DNA of 64,000 nucleotides from Bordetella parapertussis (GTDB lineage Bacteria > Pseudomonadota > Gammaproteobacteria > Burkholderiales > Burkholderiaceae_C). The position numbers and the translations under genes were made by a program. This document shows positions 45,079 to 54,422 of the stretch, piece by piece. Below the pieces are notes generated by a model. That model was not told the origin of the DNA. It saw only the letters and a program-made list of their open reading frames with translations, and made no database searches. The stretch's first letter is position 1, and every line of letters begins with the position of its first letter. The DNA is taken from positions 50,391 to 114,390 of the forward strand of contig CAMCTC010000003.1 in assembly GCA_945878355.1 (NCBI GenBank). The letters run 5' to 3'.

Positions 45079-45106
45079 CGGTATTTATTTTTAAATAAAT
45101 TTACCG
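45079..45106. promoter_or_regulatory. AT-rich dyad upstream of the cNMP-binding gene
   Basis: ATTTATTT-TT-AAATAAAT (45083-45100) is a perfect palindrome, framed by CGGTA on the left and TACCG on the right (45079-45106). It lies about 15 bp upstream of the start codon in an otherwise GC-rich genome. It could be an operator, a terminator of the minus-strand gene upstream, or both. Confidence 0.5.
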
Positions 45107-45179
45107 TCAGCTCGTTGCTCCAATAATTCTCGACCTGAACCGTCCATGCGCCAGCAGCCATACCAAGGCGGGTTACGCC

Positions 45180-46526
45180 TCAGCCCTTGGCCGGATGGCT
45201 GTCCGGCAGACGGGCTTGGCCAAACAGCTTCTGGCGCAAGCTGCCCGGCCGGTAGGCAGTTTTGAAAGCCCCGCGCGACTGCAGTTCTGGCACCACCAGC
45301 CTGCCGAAGTCAGCAAAGCATTCCGGCGCTACCGTGCGCGAAAGGTTGAAACCGTCGACACCCGCGTCCTCGGTCCAGCGGATCAGTGCCTCGGCCACCG
45401 CCCCAGCAGCACCCACCAGCGGCGCCTGCCGACTGCCCAGAACCATCTGTTCGAGCAGTTTGCGTCGGGTCCATTGTGGCCCATGACTGCGTGCCATGGC
45501 TTCGGCGTTGGAGGTGATGGCCTGGCTGGCCGAGGTGTCGACCGGCTCGTCGAGATCGAAACGCGCGAGGTCGACGCCCAGCGACGCCGCAGCGTGCACC
45601 AGCGCTGCTTCCGAGCTGACGTACTGCCGGTAGTCGTCGAACTTGTCGCGCGCCTCGGCCTCGGTGGCCCCGGTGACCACCGTGACGCCCAGGAAGGCCT
45701 TGATGTCAGCGGGCGAGCGGCCAGCGGCCGAGGCCTGCGCCCGGATGTCGTCGATGATGGCTTTGACGCCAGCCACACCTTGGCCATTGAGGAACACGCA
45801 TTCGGCATGGCTGGCCGCAAAGCGCCGGCCACGCGGTGATGAGCCGGCCTGGTAGAGCACCGGCGTGCGCTGCGGCGAAGGCTCGCTCAAGTGGATCGCG
45901 TCGACCCGGTATTGCTTGCCGTGGTGCTGCACTGCACGCACCTTGGTCGGGTCAGCATAGACGCCGCTGCTGCGATCGGCCCGCACAGCGTCGTCGTCCC
46001 AGCTCTGCTCCCAGAGCTTGTAGACCAGGCTCATGTACTCGTCGGCTAGGTCGTAGCGGTCGTCATGCGCAGGCTGGGCGATGAATCCCGCGGCGCGCGC
46101 TGCGCTGTCGAGGTAGCCGGTGACGATGTTCCAGCCGACCCGGCCGCGCGTCAGGTGGTCGAGCGTGGACATCCTGCGCGCGAACAGGTAGGGCGCCTCG
46201 TAGAGCAGGTTGGCCGTGACGCCGAAGCCCAGGTGGGTGGTGGCCGCGGCCATCGCGGGGATCAGCAACATCGGGTCGTTGACCGGCACCTGTACCGCGC
46301 CGCGCAGTGCCGCGTCGGCGTTACCGCCGAAGACGTCGTAGACGCCGACCACGTCGGCCAGGAACAAGCCGTCGAACAGGCCGTCCTCCAGCGTCTTGGC
46401 CAGTTCGGTCCAATAGGCCAGGTCGAGATAACGCGTCGACTGGTCGCGCGGATGCCTCCACATGCCCTGTTGGATGTGGCCAACACAGTTCATGTCGAAA
46501 GCGTTGAGCAACATCTCGCGCGCCAT
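45180..46526 (-). CDS. FMN-dependent monooxygenase, NtaA/SnaA/DszA family
   Basis: A 448-residue luciferase-like TIM-barrel protein starting MAREMLLNAFDMNCVGHIQQGMW. Typical blocks are GLFDGLFLADVVGVYDVFGG, FGVTANLLYEAPYLFARRMSTLDHLTRGRVGWNIVTGYLDSAARAAG, VLYQAGSSPRGRRFAASHAECVFL and VDGFNLSRTVAPECFADFGRLVVPELQSRG. Members use reduced FMN from a separate reductase to oxidise nitrilotriacetate, EDTA, dibenzothiophene sulfone or pristinamycin precursors. It is last in the transporter/M81 cluster (14 bp after the peptidase), so its substrate is probably what the ABC system imports. Confidence 0.88.
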   Translation of the reverse strand: MAREMLLNAFDMNCVGHIQQGMWRHPRDQSTRYLDLAYWTELAKTLEDGLFDGLFLADVVGVYDVFGGNADAALRGAVQVPVNDPMLLIPAMAAATTHLGFGVTANLLYEAPYLFARRMSTLDHLTRGRVGWNIVTGYLDSAARAAGFIAQPAHDDRYDLADEYMSLVYKLWEQSWDDDAVRADRSSGVYADPTKVRAVQHHGKQYRVDAIHLSEPSPQRTPVLYQAGSSPRGRRFAASHAECVFLNGQGVAGVKAIIDDIRAQASAAGRSPADIKAFLGVTVVTGATEAEARDKFDDYRQYVSSEAALVHAAASLGVDLARFDLDEPVDTSASQAITSNAEAMARSHGPQWTRRKLLEQMVLGSRQAPLVGAAGAVAEALIRWTEDAGVDGFNLSRTVAPECFADFGRLVVPELQSRGAFKTAYRPGSLRQKLFGQARLPDSHPAKG

Positions 46527-46540
46527 GGCGGAGTGCGCTC

Positions 46541-48040
46541 TCAGGGCCGCAGGCGGATGCCGGGTGTCAGTTGCTTCCAGGGCAGGTCGGCCGGGTCAGC
46601 CGCCATCGGTCCAGCCGCCTTGGCCACCAGCACGGCGCTGGCAATCGGCTGAAAATCTGCGCGGAAGTGGTTCGAGCTCTTGACGACGATGACGCGCATC
46701 TGCTCGGCGAAGATGCCCACCATGCGCAGCAGTTCGCGGTCGAGCAACTGCTTCTTGCCGCTGACCACTGCAATACGGATGCCCTCGATCTCCAGGCATG
46801 CGCAGGCCCCGAGCTGCACCGTCATGCCGGTCATCATCGGCCCCTTGAGCGTGCATTGGCCGTCGCTGACCGCCAGTACCTTGAAGCGGCCACGCAGCGG
46901 CGGATCGCTGGGCAGTCCTGTAAAGGTCGGCACCGCGGTGCCCAGCACCAGCTCTAGCTCGGCACCCACACCGGCCTCTCGCGCGGCACGGCCGGCTGCC
47001 GCGTCGTACATCATTCCCAGCGCCACCTGGCCCGGGAATCTGCGACCCGCACCCTGGGCCAGCAGCGCGTGCAGCATGCCAGTGGTGTTGCTGTCGCCGC
47101 CCGCGCCGGGGTTGTCCTGGGTGTCGGCGATGACCACCGGCTTGGACGCTTTCTCGGCCAAGGCCAGGGCCTGAACCACCGCCTCGCGTGCCGGCAGGAT
47201 GTCCATCTGCCACTGGGTGGGTTCGGACACCAGCGCAAAGAGCTGATCGACCGCACGCCCAGCAGCCTCCCCGTGGCCCCAGACCATCGGCGCGCATTCG
47301 TCGAAATCAGATGCAGGAAAGCCCATGCAGAAACTCAGCACCGTGCCATGGGCACGGTCGAGTGCGATCAGCTCCTCGTACAAGCCCTGGGCTGGTGCCG
47401 TCCAGGTACTTTGGGCGTTGAGCGGGATCAGAAAAGGCAGGCGGCGGCAATGCATAGGCTCGCGCCGACCGGTTTTGAGCCGCCTGGCCAGCAACTCGGC
47501 CGCCAACTCGCCAGTGACCGCCATGTCCACATGCGGGTAGGTGCGGTAGGCCACCAGCGCGTCAGCCTCGCGCAGCATGCGTTGGGTCACGTTGGCGTGC
47601 AGGTCCAGACTGACGACGATCGGCAGGTCAGGCCCAACGATCGCGCGCAACCTGGCCAGCAACTCGCCCTCGCTGTCTGCTGCCTGCTCGGCCACTGCGG
47701 CGCCGTGCAGATCGAGGTAGATCGCATCGAGACCACCGGCCAGCGCCGAGACGACATCCTCACAGACTGCGCCGGCAATGTTGTCGAAGGCCTCGCGGGT
47801 GACAAAGCTCGACGGGATCGCGCCGGCCCAGCAAGATGGCAACAGAGTCCAGCCCTGGCGTTTGGCCGCATCGATGAAGCCGCCCACAGGGATATTGATG
47901 CCGGTCAGCGACTGCTGCATCGCTGCGCCGCGTATGAAAGCCGGAAAGGAATCGCCGCGATTGAACGCGGCCCAGTCGGCCAGGCTGGGCGCGAAGGTGT
48001 TGGTTTCGTGCTGGTAGCCAGCGATCAGGACACGGGTCAC
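46541..48040 (-). CDS. M81 family metallopeptidase (MlrC-like)
   Basis: A 499-residue protein. The N-terminal MlrC domain has RVLIAGYQHETNTFAPSLAD, LDAIYLDLHGAAVAEQAADSEGELLARLR, VVSLDLHANVTQRMLREADALVAYRTYPHVDM and VIADTQDNPGAGGDSNTTGML. His and Asp residues in these blocks are the likely zinc ligands. The founding member MlrC opens linear microcystin peptides. Relatives sit beside dipeptide-type ABC transporters, as here. I preferred the GTG at 48040 (GGAAGTGAG upstream); a TTG at 48073 would add 11 residues. The natural substrate is likely an unusual peptide or amide. Confidence 0.87.
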   Translation of the reverse strand: MTRVLIAGYQHETNTFAPSLADWAAFNRGDSFPAFIRGAAMQQSLTGINIPVGGFIDAAKRQGWTLLPSCWAGAIPSSFVTREAFDNIAGAVCEDVVSALAGGLDAIYLDLHGAAVAEQAADSEGELLARLRAIVGPDLPIVVSLDLHANVTQRMLREADALVAYRTYPHVDMAVTGELAAELLARRLKTGRREPMHCRRLPFLIPLNAQSTWTAPAQGLYEELIALDRAHGTVLSFCMGFPASDFDECAPMVWGHGEAAGRAVDQLFALVSEPTQWQMDILPAREAVVQALALAEKASKPVVIADTQDNPGAGGDSNTTGMLHALLAQGAGRRFPGQVALGMMYDAAAGRAAREAGVGAELELVLGTAVPTFTGLPSDPPLRGRFKVLAVSDGQCTLKGPMMTGMTVQLGACACLEIEGIRIAVVSGKKQLLDRELLRMVGIFAEQMRVIVVKSSNHFRADFQPIASAVLVAKAAGPMAADPADLPWKQLTPGIRLRP

Positions 48041-48089
48041 AGTGGTCTCACTTCCATTCAAGAGACTGGTCAAGCCAGCCTTGCCTCAG

Positions 48090-49712
48090 TCAAGCGCCGA
48101 AGGCGAAATCGCGGCCGGGCGCGGCGGCGAACAGCGCGCGGGTGTACTCGTGCTGCGGCGCACCGAAGACCTGGTGCGCCGGCCCGTACTCGACCACCCG
48201 GCCCTGCGACATCACCGCGAGTTGGTCGCAGACTTGGCTGGCCACCCGCAAGTCGTGGGTGATGAACAGCATCGCCAGGTTCAGCCGGCTGCGGATCTCC
48301 TCGAACAGTTCGAGCACCTGGGCCTGGACCGAGACGTCAAGCGCGGACACCGCTTCGTCGGCCACCAGCAACTCGGGCTCCATCATCAGCGCGCGGGCGA
48401 TGCAGATGCGCTGGCGTTGGCCGCCCGAGAACTGGTGCGGGTAGCGCTCCATCGCGCTGGCATCCATGCGCACCAGCGCCAGCAGCGAGCGGGCGCGCTG
48501 CAGTGCATCGGCCCGGCCCAGGCCATAGTTCATCGGCCCTTCGACCATCGCCTGGGCCACCGTGCGACGCGGGTTGAGCGAACGGTAAGGGTCCTGGAAC
48601 ACGATCTGCACGCGACGGCGCAGCGGGCGCAATTGCGCTGGCGGCATCATCGCGATGTCCTCGTTGCCGAGCAGCACCGCGCCCGCACTCGGGTCAACCA
48701 GACGCACGATGCAGCGAGCCACCGTGCTCTTGCCCGAACCCGACTCGCCGACGATGCCCAGGGTCTGGCCGCGCCGGATCTCGAAGCTGACGTCCTGCGC
48801 TGCATGGACGCTGCGGTCTGGGCCGATCCAGCGCTTGTCGACATAAGTCTTCTCGAGCCCGTTGACTTTCAACACCACCGGGGCGTCAGCAGCTAGCGGC
48901 CGCTGCTTCAGATGCAGCGTCGGGACCGCGCCGATCAGCATCTTGGTGTAGGCATGCTGGGGTCGCTGCAACACATCGTGCTTGGGACCGACCTCGACCA
49001 GATCACCCAGGCGCAGCACCGCGACCCGGTGCGCGACTTCGGCGACAACGCCGAAATCGTGGGTGATGAACAGCACACCGGCGCCGTGGCGATGCTGCAG
49101 GTCGAGCACCAGCTTGAGGATCTGCGCCTGCGTAGTGACATCGAGCGCCGTCGTGGGCTCGTCTGCGATCAGCAGCACCGGGTCTAGCACCAGCGCCATC
49201 GCGATCATGATGCGCTGGCGCTGGCCGCCCGAGAGCTGGTGCGGATAGCTCGCCACCATGCGCTCGGGGTCAGGCAGCAGCACCTCGCGCACGATGGCCA
49301 GCACCTTCTCGCGTCGCTCCATCGGCGATAGCCGGCTGTGCTGCGCCAGCACCTCGTCGATCTGGTCGCCGCAGGTCATCACCGGGTTCAGCGCGGTCAT
49401 CGGCTCCTGGAAGATCATCGACATGCGCGTGGCGCGCAACTCGCGCAAGCGGCTCAGTGGCGCATGCGTGATGTCCTCGCCCTGCAGCAGGATCTGGCCT
49501 GCAGTGACCGGCAGTGTCTTGGGCAGCAAGCCCATCACGCCTTGGGCGATCACCGATTTGCCCGAGCCCGATTCGCCGACCAGGCAAACGATCTCGCCAT
49601 GGCCGACCGTGAAAGACACGTTGCGAACAGCGGTCGACCGGTCGCCGTCCGAAGGCAGCGCGATCGTCAGATTGCGCACTTCGAGAATGGCTGGGTTGGC
49701 GGTCACTGTCAT
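48090..49712 (-). CDS. Fused double ATPase of a peptide-type ABC importer
   Basis: A 540-residue protein in which two complete ABC ATPases are joined head to tail (DppD-DppF or GsiA arrangement). Walker A motifs are GESGSGKS at residues 46-53 and again near 333. Signature motifs are LSGGQRQR and FSGGQRQR, and Walker B motifs [12 protein letters not shown] and [12 protein letters not shown]. Each half ends with the oligopeptide-transporter C-terminal tail ([12 protein letters not shown] and [12 protein letters not shown]). The start overlaps the permease stop by ATGA. It powers the two permeases encoded upstream. Confidence 0.93.
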   Translation of the reverse strand: MTVTANPAILEVRNLTIALPSDGDRSTAVRNVSFTVGHGEIVCLVGESGSGKSVIAQGVMGLLPKTLPVTAGQILLQGEDITHAPLSRLRELRATRMSMIFQEPMTALNPVMTCGDQIDEVLAQHSRLSPMERREKVLAIVREVLLPDPERMVASYPHQLSGGQRQRIMIAMALVLDPVLLIADEPTTALDVTTQAQILKLVLDLQHRHGAGVLFITHDFGVVAEVAHRVAVLRLGDLVEVGPKHDVLQRPQHAYTKMLIGAVPTLHLKQRPLAADAPVVLKVNGLEKTYVDKRWIGPDRSVHAAQDVSFEIRRGQTLGIVGESGSGKSTVARCIVRLVDPSAGAVLLGNEDIAMMPPAQLRPLRRRVQIVFQDPYRSLNPRRTVAQAMVEGPMNYGLGRADALQRARSLLALVRMDASAMERYPHQFSGGQRQRICIARALMMEPELLVADEAVSALDVSVQAQVLELFEEIRSRLNLAMLFITHDLRVASQVCDQLAVMSQGRVVEYGPAHQVFGAPQHEYTRALFAAAPGRDFAFGA

Positions 49713-50638
49713 ACGCGTTTCGCCATCTTCGGGTCGAGCGTGTCGCGCAGACCGTCGCCCAGGATGTTGACCGCCAACACCGTCAGCGCCAGAAAGATGC
49801 CGGGGAAAAAGATGTTGTGCGGGTACTCGTTGAACTGCGCCCTGCCCTCGGCCATCACGTTGCCCCAGGTCGGAATATCGGGCGGCAAACCCACACCGAG
49901 GAAGGACAGGATGGCCTCGGTCAGGATGCCTGAAGCGCAGATGAAAGTGCCTTGAACCACCAACGGCGCGACGCAGTTGGGCAGGATATGGCGACCCATG
50001 ATCTTCCAGGTCGGCGTGCCCAGAGATACAGCGGCCTCGACATAGGGCTCCTCGCGGATGCTCAGCACCAGCGACCGCACCAGCCGGGTCACGCGCGGGA
50101 TCTCGGGGATCGCGATCGCGACCACCACCGTGGTCAGGCTGCCGCGCCACATCGCCACCAGCGAGATCGCGATCAGGATCGCGGGGATCGCCATCACGCC
50201 GTCCATCACCCGCATCAGCGGGCCGTCGAGCCAGCGTAGAAAGCCCGCCAGCAGGCCGAACAAGATGCCCAAGGCCATCGCCACGATCGCGGTGAACAGC
50301 CCCACGATCAGCGAGACCTGGGTGCCATAGATCACCCGGCTGTAGATGTCGCGACCGAAACTGTCGCTGCCCATCAGAAAGCGGTGCTTGAGCGTCTCAC
50401 CCTCTAGCGTCGTGATCTCACCCGTCTTGCCCGGCAGCAAGTCGCGGCTGGCAGGGTCGAACAGCGAGGGGTCGACTGTCCCCAGCCATGGTGCGGCCAG
50501 CGCGATCAACACCAGCAGCAGCAGCACCAGCCCGCCCAGGCGCACCGAGCCACTTTGACGCACGCGGTCCCAGGCGCTGGGCTGGCGCAGCACTGAAGCG
50601 GATTCAACCGACAGCGAATCGAAATCGGGGGCGCTCAT
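49709..50638 (-). CDS. Peptide-type ABC importer permease (DppC-like)
   Basis: A 309-residue permease. The N-terminal region has a single helix (LGGLVLLLLVLIALAAPWLG). GSDSFGRDIYSRVIYGTQVSL and the EAA loop EAAVSLGTPTWKIMGRHILPNCVAPLVV are the DppC hallmarks. Five further helices follow. The start at 50638 lies one base after the DppB-like stop; an upstream ATG at 50671 would overlap that gene by 32 bp. It is coupled to the ATPase gene by ATGA. Confidence 0.92.
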   Translation of the reverse strand: MSAPDFDSLSVESASVLRQPSAWDRVRQSGSVRLGGLVLLLLVLIALAAPWLGTVDPSLFDPASRDLLPGKTGEITTLEGETLKHRFLMGSDSFGRDIYSRVIYGTQVSLIVGLFTAIVAMALGILFGLLAGFLRWLDGPLMRVMDGVMAIPAILIAISLVAMWRGSLTTVVVAIAIPEIPRVTRLVRSLVLSIREEPYVEAAVSLGTPTWKIMGRHILPNCVAPLVVQGTFICASGILTEAILSFLGVGLPPDIPTWGNVMAEGRAQFNEYPHNIFFPGIFLALTVLAVNILGDGLRDTLDPKMAKRV

Positions 50639-50639
50639 G

Positions 50640-51581
50640 TCAGTACCGGATGCGAGGATCGAAGAAGACATAGGACAGGTCGACCAGCAGGTTGACCATC
50701 ACGTAGACAAAGGAGAACAGCAGGATCACGCCCTGGATGGTGGGGAAGTCGCGTGCCAGCACCGCATCCACCGTCAACCGCCCCAGGCCGGGGATCGCGT
50801 AAACCGATTCGGTGACCACCACGCCACCGATCAACAGCGCCACACCGATGCCAATCACGGTGACGATGGGCACCGCCGCGTTGGCCAGCGCATGGCGCAG
50901 CAGCACGGTGGACTCGGGCAGGCCTTTGGCACGCGCGGTGCGGATGTAGTCCTCGCCCAGGGTCTCAAGCACCGAGGCACGGGTCACCCGGGCGATCAGC
51001 GCGATGTAGATCACTGACAGCGTGACCGCGGGCAAGGCCAGGTGGTAGATCCAGGACCCTGCGCCATCGGCCAATCGCTTGTAACCCTGCACCGGAAACC
51101 AGCCCAGTTTGAGCGAAACCAACCAGATCAACACATAGGCCAGCACGAACACCGGCACCGAAAAACCCATCACTGAAAAACCCATCAGCGCACGGTCCAG
51201 CCAACCACCGAAACGCCAGGCTGCCAGCACCCCGAGCGGCACCGCGACCAGCACCGCCAGCGTGATCGTCACCAGCGCCAGCGACAGTGTGGGCTCCAGA
51301 CGCTGGCCGATCAGCGTCGTGACCTTGGTCTTGTAATAAAAAGACTCCCCCAGGTCCCCGGTCAGCACATTGGCGAACCAAATGCCATACTGTTCCGGGA
51401 TCGAGCGGTCCAGGCCCAGGCTGGTGCGGATTTGGGCGATCTGATCGGTGCTGGCGGCATCACCGGCCAGCACGGCTGCGGGATCGCCTGGGGTGAGCCT
51501 GATCATCAAGAAAACCAGCAGCGACACCACCAACAGCACCGGCAGGGTCGACAACAGGCGGCGCGCGAGAAAAGAGATCAT
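50640..51581 (-). CDS. Peptide-type ABC importer permease (DppB-like)
   Basis: A 313-residue permease with six membrane helices. The DppB start is seen as FLARRLLSTLPVLLVVSLLVFLMIRLTPGDPAAVLAG and the EAA loop as LGEDYIRTARAKGLPESTVLLRHALANAAVPIVT. The protein ends SYVFFDPRIRY, a normal terminus. It lies 106 bp after the binding-protein gene. Pairs with the DppC-like subunit. Confidence 0.93.
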   Translation of the reverse strand: MISFLARRLLSTLPVLLVVSLLVFLMIRLTPGDPAAVLAGDAASTDQIAQIRTSLGLDRSIPEQYGIWFANVLTGDLGESFYYKTKVTTLIGQRLEPTLSLALVTITLAVLVAVPLGVLAAWRFGGWLDRALMGFSVMGFSVPVFVLAYVLIWLVSLKLGWFPVQGYKRLADGAGSWIYHLALPAVTLSVIYIALIARVTRASVLETLGEDYIRTARAKGLPESTVLLRHALANAAVPIVTVIGIGVALLIGGVVVTESVYAIPGLGRLTVDAVLARDFPTIQGVILLFSFVYVMVNLLVDLSYVFFDPRIRY

Positions 51582-51687
51582 CGAGAAAGTCGGATCAGAG
51601 GCTGGAGAGGCCGCCAGCCCGCGGGCAAGCGGTGTGGTGCCGCAAAGGGATCGCGCGCTGGCGCGGGCGAGTCGACCCCGCTGAGGC

Positions 51688-53274
51688 TCAGTTCTTTTTC
51701 AGATTCCAGTAAAGGTTGCCGTTGGTGATGAAAAAGCCACTGACGTTCTTGCCAGCAGCCATCGGCTGGTCGTATTCACCCAAGGGTGCATGGGTGGCGA
51801 TCTCGAAGGCGCGCACATGGATCTGCTCGGCCAGTTTCTTCTTGATCGGCTCATCGGTGGCGCGCATGAACTGGTTGCGCAGTTCGATCATCTTGTCGTC
51901 GCTGGCCCAGCCAAACCAGCCCGATTTCTCGCCACGGGTATCCATCGTCGGGTTGGCGATCGGGCTCCAGACATCAAACACGTTCCAGGCCGTCAAGAAC
52001 ATGTGCCAGCCGCCCTTGTCGACCGGATCCTTCTTCGCCCGCCTGCCCACCAGGGTCTGCCAGTCCATCGCTTGCAGGTCGACCTTGAAGCCGGCCTGGC
52101 GCAGCAGTTGCGCCGCCACATCGGGCAACTTCTGGATCGAAGCCAGATCGGTCGGCTTCATGATCACGATCGGTGTCCCGTCATAGCCTGAAGCCTTGAG
52201 CAGGTCCTGAGCCTTCTTCATGTTGCTCTTGGCCTGGATCTCGCTGCCGGCGGTGCTGCCGTAAGGTGTGCCGCAGATGAACATCGAGGCGCAGGTTCGG
52301 TAGAGCGATTTGACGCCAACCTGGGCGCGCAGGAACGGTTCCTGAGACATCGCCGCCAGCGCCGCCTGGCGAACCTTGACATTGTCAAAAGGCTTTTGAA
52401 GGTGGTTGAAACGCGCCATGTACTGCAGGCCGAGCGTTGCGTACTTCGGTACCTGCAGTTTGGTGTCGGCCTTGACGGACTCGAAGTGATCGAAAGCCAG
52501 TTGCTCGAGGATGTCAACTTCACCTTTTTGCAGTGCATTGACCTGGGCCTGCGCATCGCGCAAAGCCAGATTCCACTCGACCCGATCGACATAGACCTTC
52601 TTGCCACCAGTGGTGCCCGACGGCGGCTCGCTGCGGGGCACGTACTTGGTGTTTTTCAGGTACACCGCCTTGTCGCCGGGTTTGAACTCGTCCTTCTTGA
52701 AGACGAACGGGCCAGAGCCGATGTGCTCCTCGATCTGCTTGAAAGCGTCGGTTTCAGCGATGCGCTTGGGCATGATGAAAGGCACGTTCGACGAAGGCTT
52801 GCCCAGCGCTTCAAGCACGAAGCCGCAGGCCTCGCCCAAGAAGATGCGGAAGGTGTCGGGGGTCGGCGAATCCATGCGCTGCACGAACTGGAACAGCCCG
52901 GAGCCCATCGCGTCGCGCTTGCCCCAGCGCTGTAAGCTGGCAATCACGTCCTCGCCAGTGACCGGCTTGCCATCATGGAACTCCAGCCCCTTGCGAAGCT
53001 TGAAGGTCCACAGCCGGTGGTCGCCGCTCTCGGTCCAACTCTCAACCATCTGCGGCTTGATCTTGGCGTTCTCATCGGTGCCGAACAGCGTGTCGTAAAT
53101 CATGTAGCCGTGGTTGCGGCTCATGTATGCGGTGGTCCAGATCGGGTCCAGGATGGCGAGGTTGGAGTGCGGCACGACGCGCAGCACGTTGTTTTGCGCC
53201 AGAGCGGGCGTTGAAACGGCCAGGGTCAAGGCCGACAAGGCCGCCACAGCGGCCAGGCGAATGATTGAGATCAT
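51688..53274 (-). CDS. Family-5 (peptide/opine/nickel type) ABC substrate-binding protein
   Basis: A 528-residue secreted protein. The signal peptide is MISIIRLAAVAALSALTLAV with cleavage after TPALA (about residue 27). The family features are LRVVPHSNLAILDPIWTTAYMSRNHGYMIYDTLFGTDE, RLWTFKLRKGLEFHDGKPVTGEDVIASL and GSGPFVFKKDEFKPGDKAVY. The start at 53274 has GGAG at nine bases. It leads the transporter genes and sets the specificity. 167 bp separate it from the asparaginase gene upstream, with an AT-richer patch near 53360 that may hold its promoter. Confidence 0.92.
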   Translation of the reverse strand: MISIIRLAAVAALSALTLAVSTPALAQNNVLRVVPHSNLAILDPIWTTAYMSRNHGYMIYDTLFGTDENAKIKPQMVESWTESGDHRLWTFKLRKGLEFHDGKPVTGEDVIASLQRWGKRDAMGSGLFQFVQRMDSPTPDTFRIFLGEACGFVLEALGKPSSNVPFIMPKRIAETDAFKQIEEHIGSGPFVFKKDEFKPGDKAVYLKNTKYVPRSEPPSGTTGGKKVYVDRVEWNLALRDAQAQVNALQKGEVDILEQLAFDHFESVKADTKLQVPKYATLGLQYMARFNHLQKPFDNVKVRQAALAAMSQEPFLRAQVGVKSLYRTCASMFICGTPYGSTAGSEIQAKSNMKKAQDLLKASGYDGTPIVIMKPTDLASIQKLPDVAAQLLRQAGFKVDLQAMDWQTLVGRRAKKDPVDKGGWHMFLTAWNVFDVWSPIANPTMDTRGEKSGWFGWASDDKMIELRNQFMRATDEPIKKKLAEQIHVRAFEIATHAPLGEYDQPMAAGKNVSGFFITNGNLYWNLKKN

Positions 53275-53441
53275 CAGGTTGAGACTCCGGTAGAAAGACG
53301 ACAGGGCCAAGGCTAACCCACTTTTGCCATTGAACCCATCGGGGTTTGCGGCAACTGAAATTATAGTAAGCAATTTTCGAGCCAAAAACCATTGGGCCGC
53401 GACATTGAACCAGGTCGGAATCGCCCGATAGCAGGTCAAGC

Positions 53442-54371
53442 CTAAGCCAGCAAGCAAAGTTGCAGTTCTAGCCTGGCCTGCCAAGGCGACATCGCGGCAG
53501 CCGGCCCGGCATCAGACCCGACCAGCACGCCACCGGCGCAGCGCGTGCAGCGCCACACCGGCAGTCCGGCAGCGATGGCCTGGTCGAGCGCGAGCGCCAG
53601 CGAATGGTGCAGCGTGCCATTGCCCGTGCCCGCCACCACCAGACCCTGCACCCCGGCGGCGCACAGCGCCGCCACGGCTTCGGCGCGTGCACCACCATGG
53701 CTGGTGACGATCTCGACCCAAGGCCACAGCGCCGGGTCCTGGTCCAACACGCCCAAGCCCAGCGCGGAGCCTGTGGGCCATTCGCGAAAGCGCCGCAACC
53801 GACCGGCCTCCACCACCCCCAATGGCCCGGCGTCACCCGAATCGAAAGCGTCGAGTCGGTGGGGGTGGACCTTGCGCAGGTCGCCGGCCAAATGCACACG
53901 GCCGGCCAGCACCGCCAGAACCCCTCTGGCACCGGTCGTGCGCGCCACCGCCAGCGCGTCGAGCAGGTTCTGCGGACCGTCCGCCGACAAGGCCGTTGCC
54001 GGACGCATCGCCGCGACCAGCACCACCGGCTTGGTAGGCGCCAGAACGCGCTGCAGCAACCAGGCGGTCTCCTCCAATGTGTCGGTACCGTGGGTGATCA
54101 CCAGGCCTGCCACCTCGGGGCGGGCCAGATGGTGGGCCACGCGACCCGCGAGAAGTTGCCAGACCGCAGGGCCCATGTCCTTGCTGTCGATCTGAGCCAC
54201 CTGCTCGGCCTCGATCGCGGTGCGGGACAGCGCAGGCACCAGGGACAGCAGATCGGCCAGCAAATCCAGCAGCGAGCGCTGCGCGGCGGCGTAGCCGATG
54301 CTGTCGGTGGCATCGGCTGAAGCGCCTGCGATCGTGCCGCCGGTGCCCAAGAACACAACAGTGCTTGGCAT
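53442..54371 (-). CDS. L-asparaginase/glutaminase family amidohydrolase
   Basis: A 309-residue protein. The catalytic threonines are in LGTGGTIAGAS (Thr13) and VITHGTDTLEETAWLL (Thr96-Asp97), followed by the AAMRPATALSADGPQNLLDAL segment. It has no signal peptide, so it is cytoplasmic, type I-like. The usual reaction is asparagine to aspartate and ammonia. The TGAMRP block is changed to AAMRP. Its position at the head of the ABC/M81/monooxygenase cluster suggests a role in hydrolysing an amide released from the imported compound. The start lies 11 bp from the first lexA operator on the opposite strand. Confidence 0.88.
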   Translation of the reverse strand: MPSTVVFLGTGGTIAGASADATDSIGYAAAQRSLLDLLADLLSLVPALSRTAIEAEQVAQIDSKDMGPAVWQLLAGRVAHHLARPEVAGLVITHGTDTLEETAWLLQRVLAPTKPVVLVAAMRPATALSADGPQNLLDALAVARTTGARGVLAVLAGRVHLAGDLRKVHPHRLDAFDSGDAGPLGVVEAGRLRRFREWPTGSALGLGVLDQDPALWPWVEIVTSHGGARAEAVAALCAAGVQGLVVAGTGNGTLHHSLALALDQAIAAGLPVWRCTRCAGGVLVGSDAGPAAAMSPWQARLELQLCLLA

Positions 54372-54382
54372 TTGGACCTTAT

Positions 54383-54398
54383 CTGGTTAAAAATACAG
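54383..54398. promoter_or_regulatory. SOS box 1 (LexA operator) upstream of lexA
   Basis: CTGGTTAAAAATACAG fits the CTG-N10-CAG LexA box with an AT-rich centre. It lies 25 bp before the lexA start, and 11 bp before the start of the divergent asparaginase gene. Autoregulation of lexA by such boxes is standard in proteobacteria. Confidence 0.88.
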
Positions 54399-54401
54399 TG
54401 A

Positions 54402-54417
54402 CTGGATAAAACGTCAG
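54402..54417. promoter_or_regulatory. SOS box 2 (LexA operator) upstream of lexA
   Basis: CTGGATAAAACGTCAG is a second CTG-N10-CAG match, three bases after the first box and five bases before the lexA start codon. Its centre is less AT-rich, so it may bind LexA more weakly. Two spaced boxes suggest cooperative autoregulation. Binding here would also cover the lexA translation start region. Confidence 0.8.
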
Positions 54418-54422
54418 GACTC

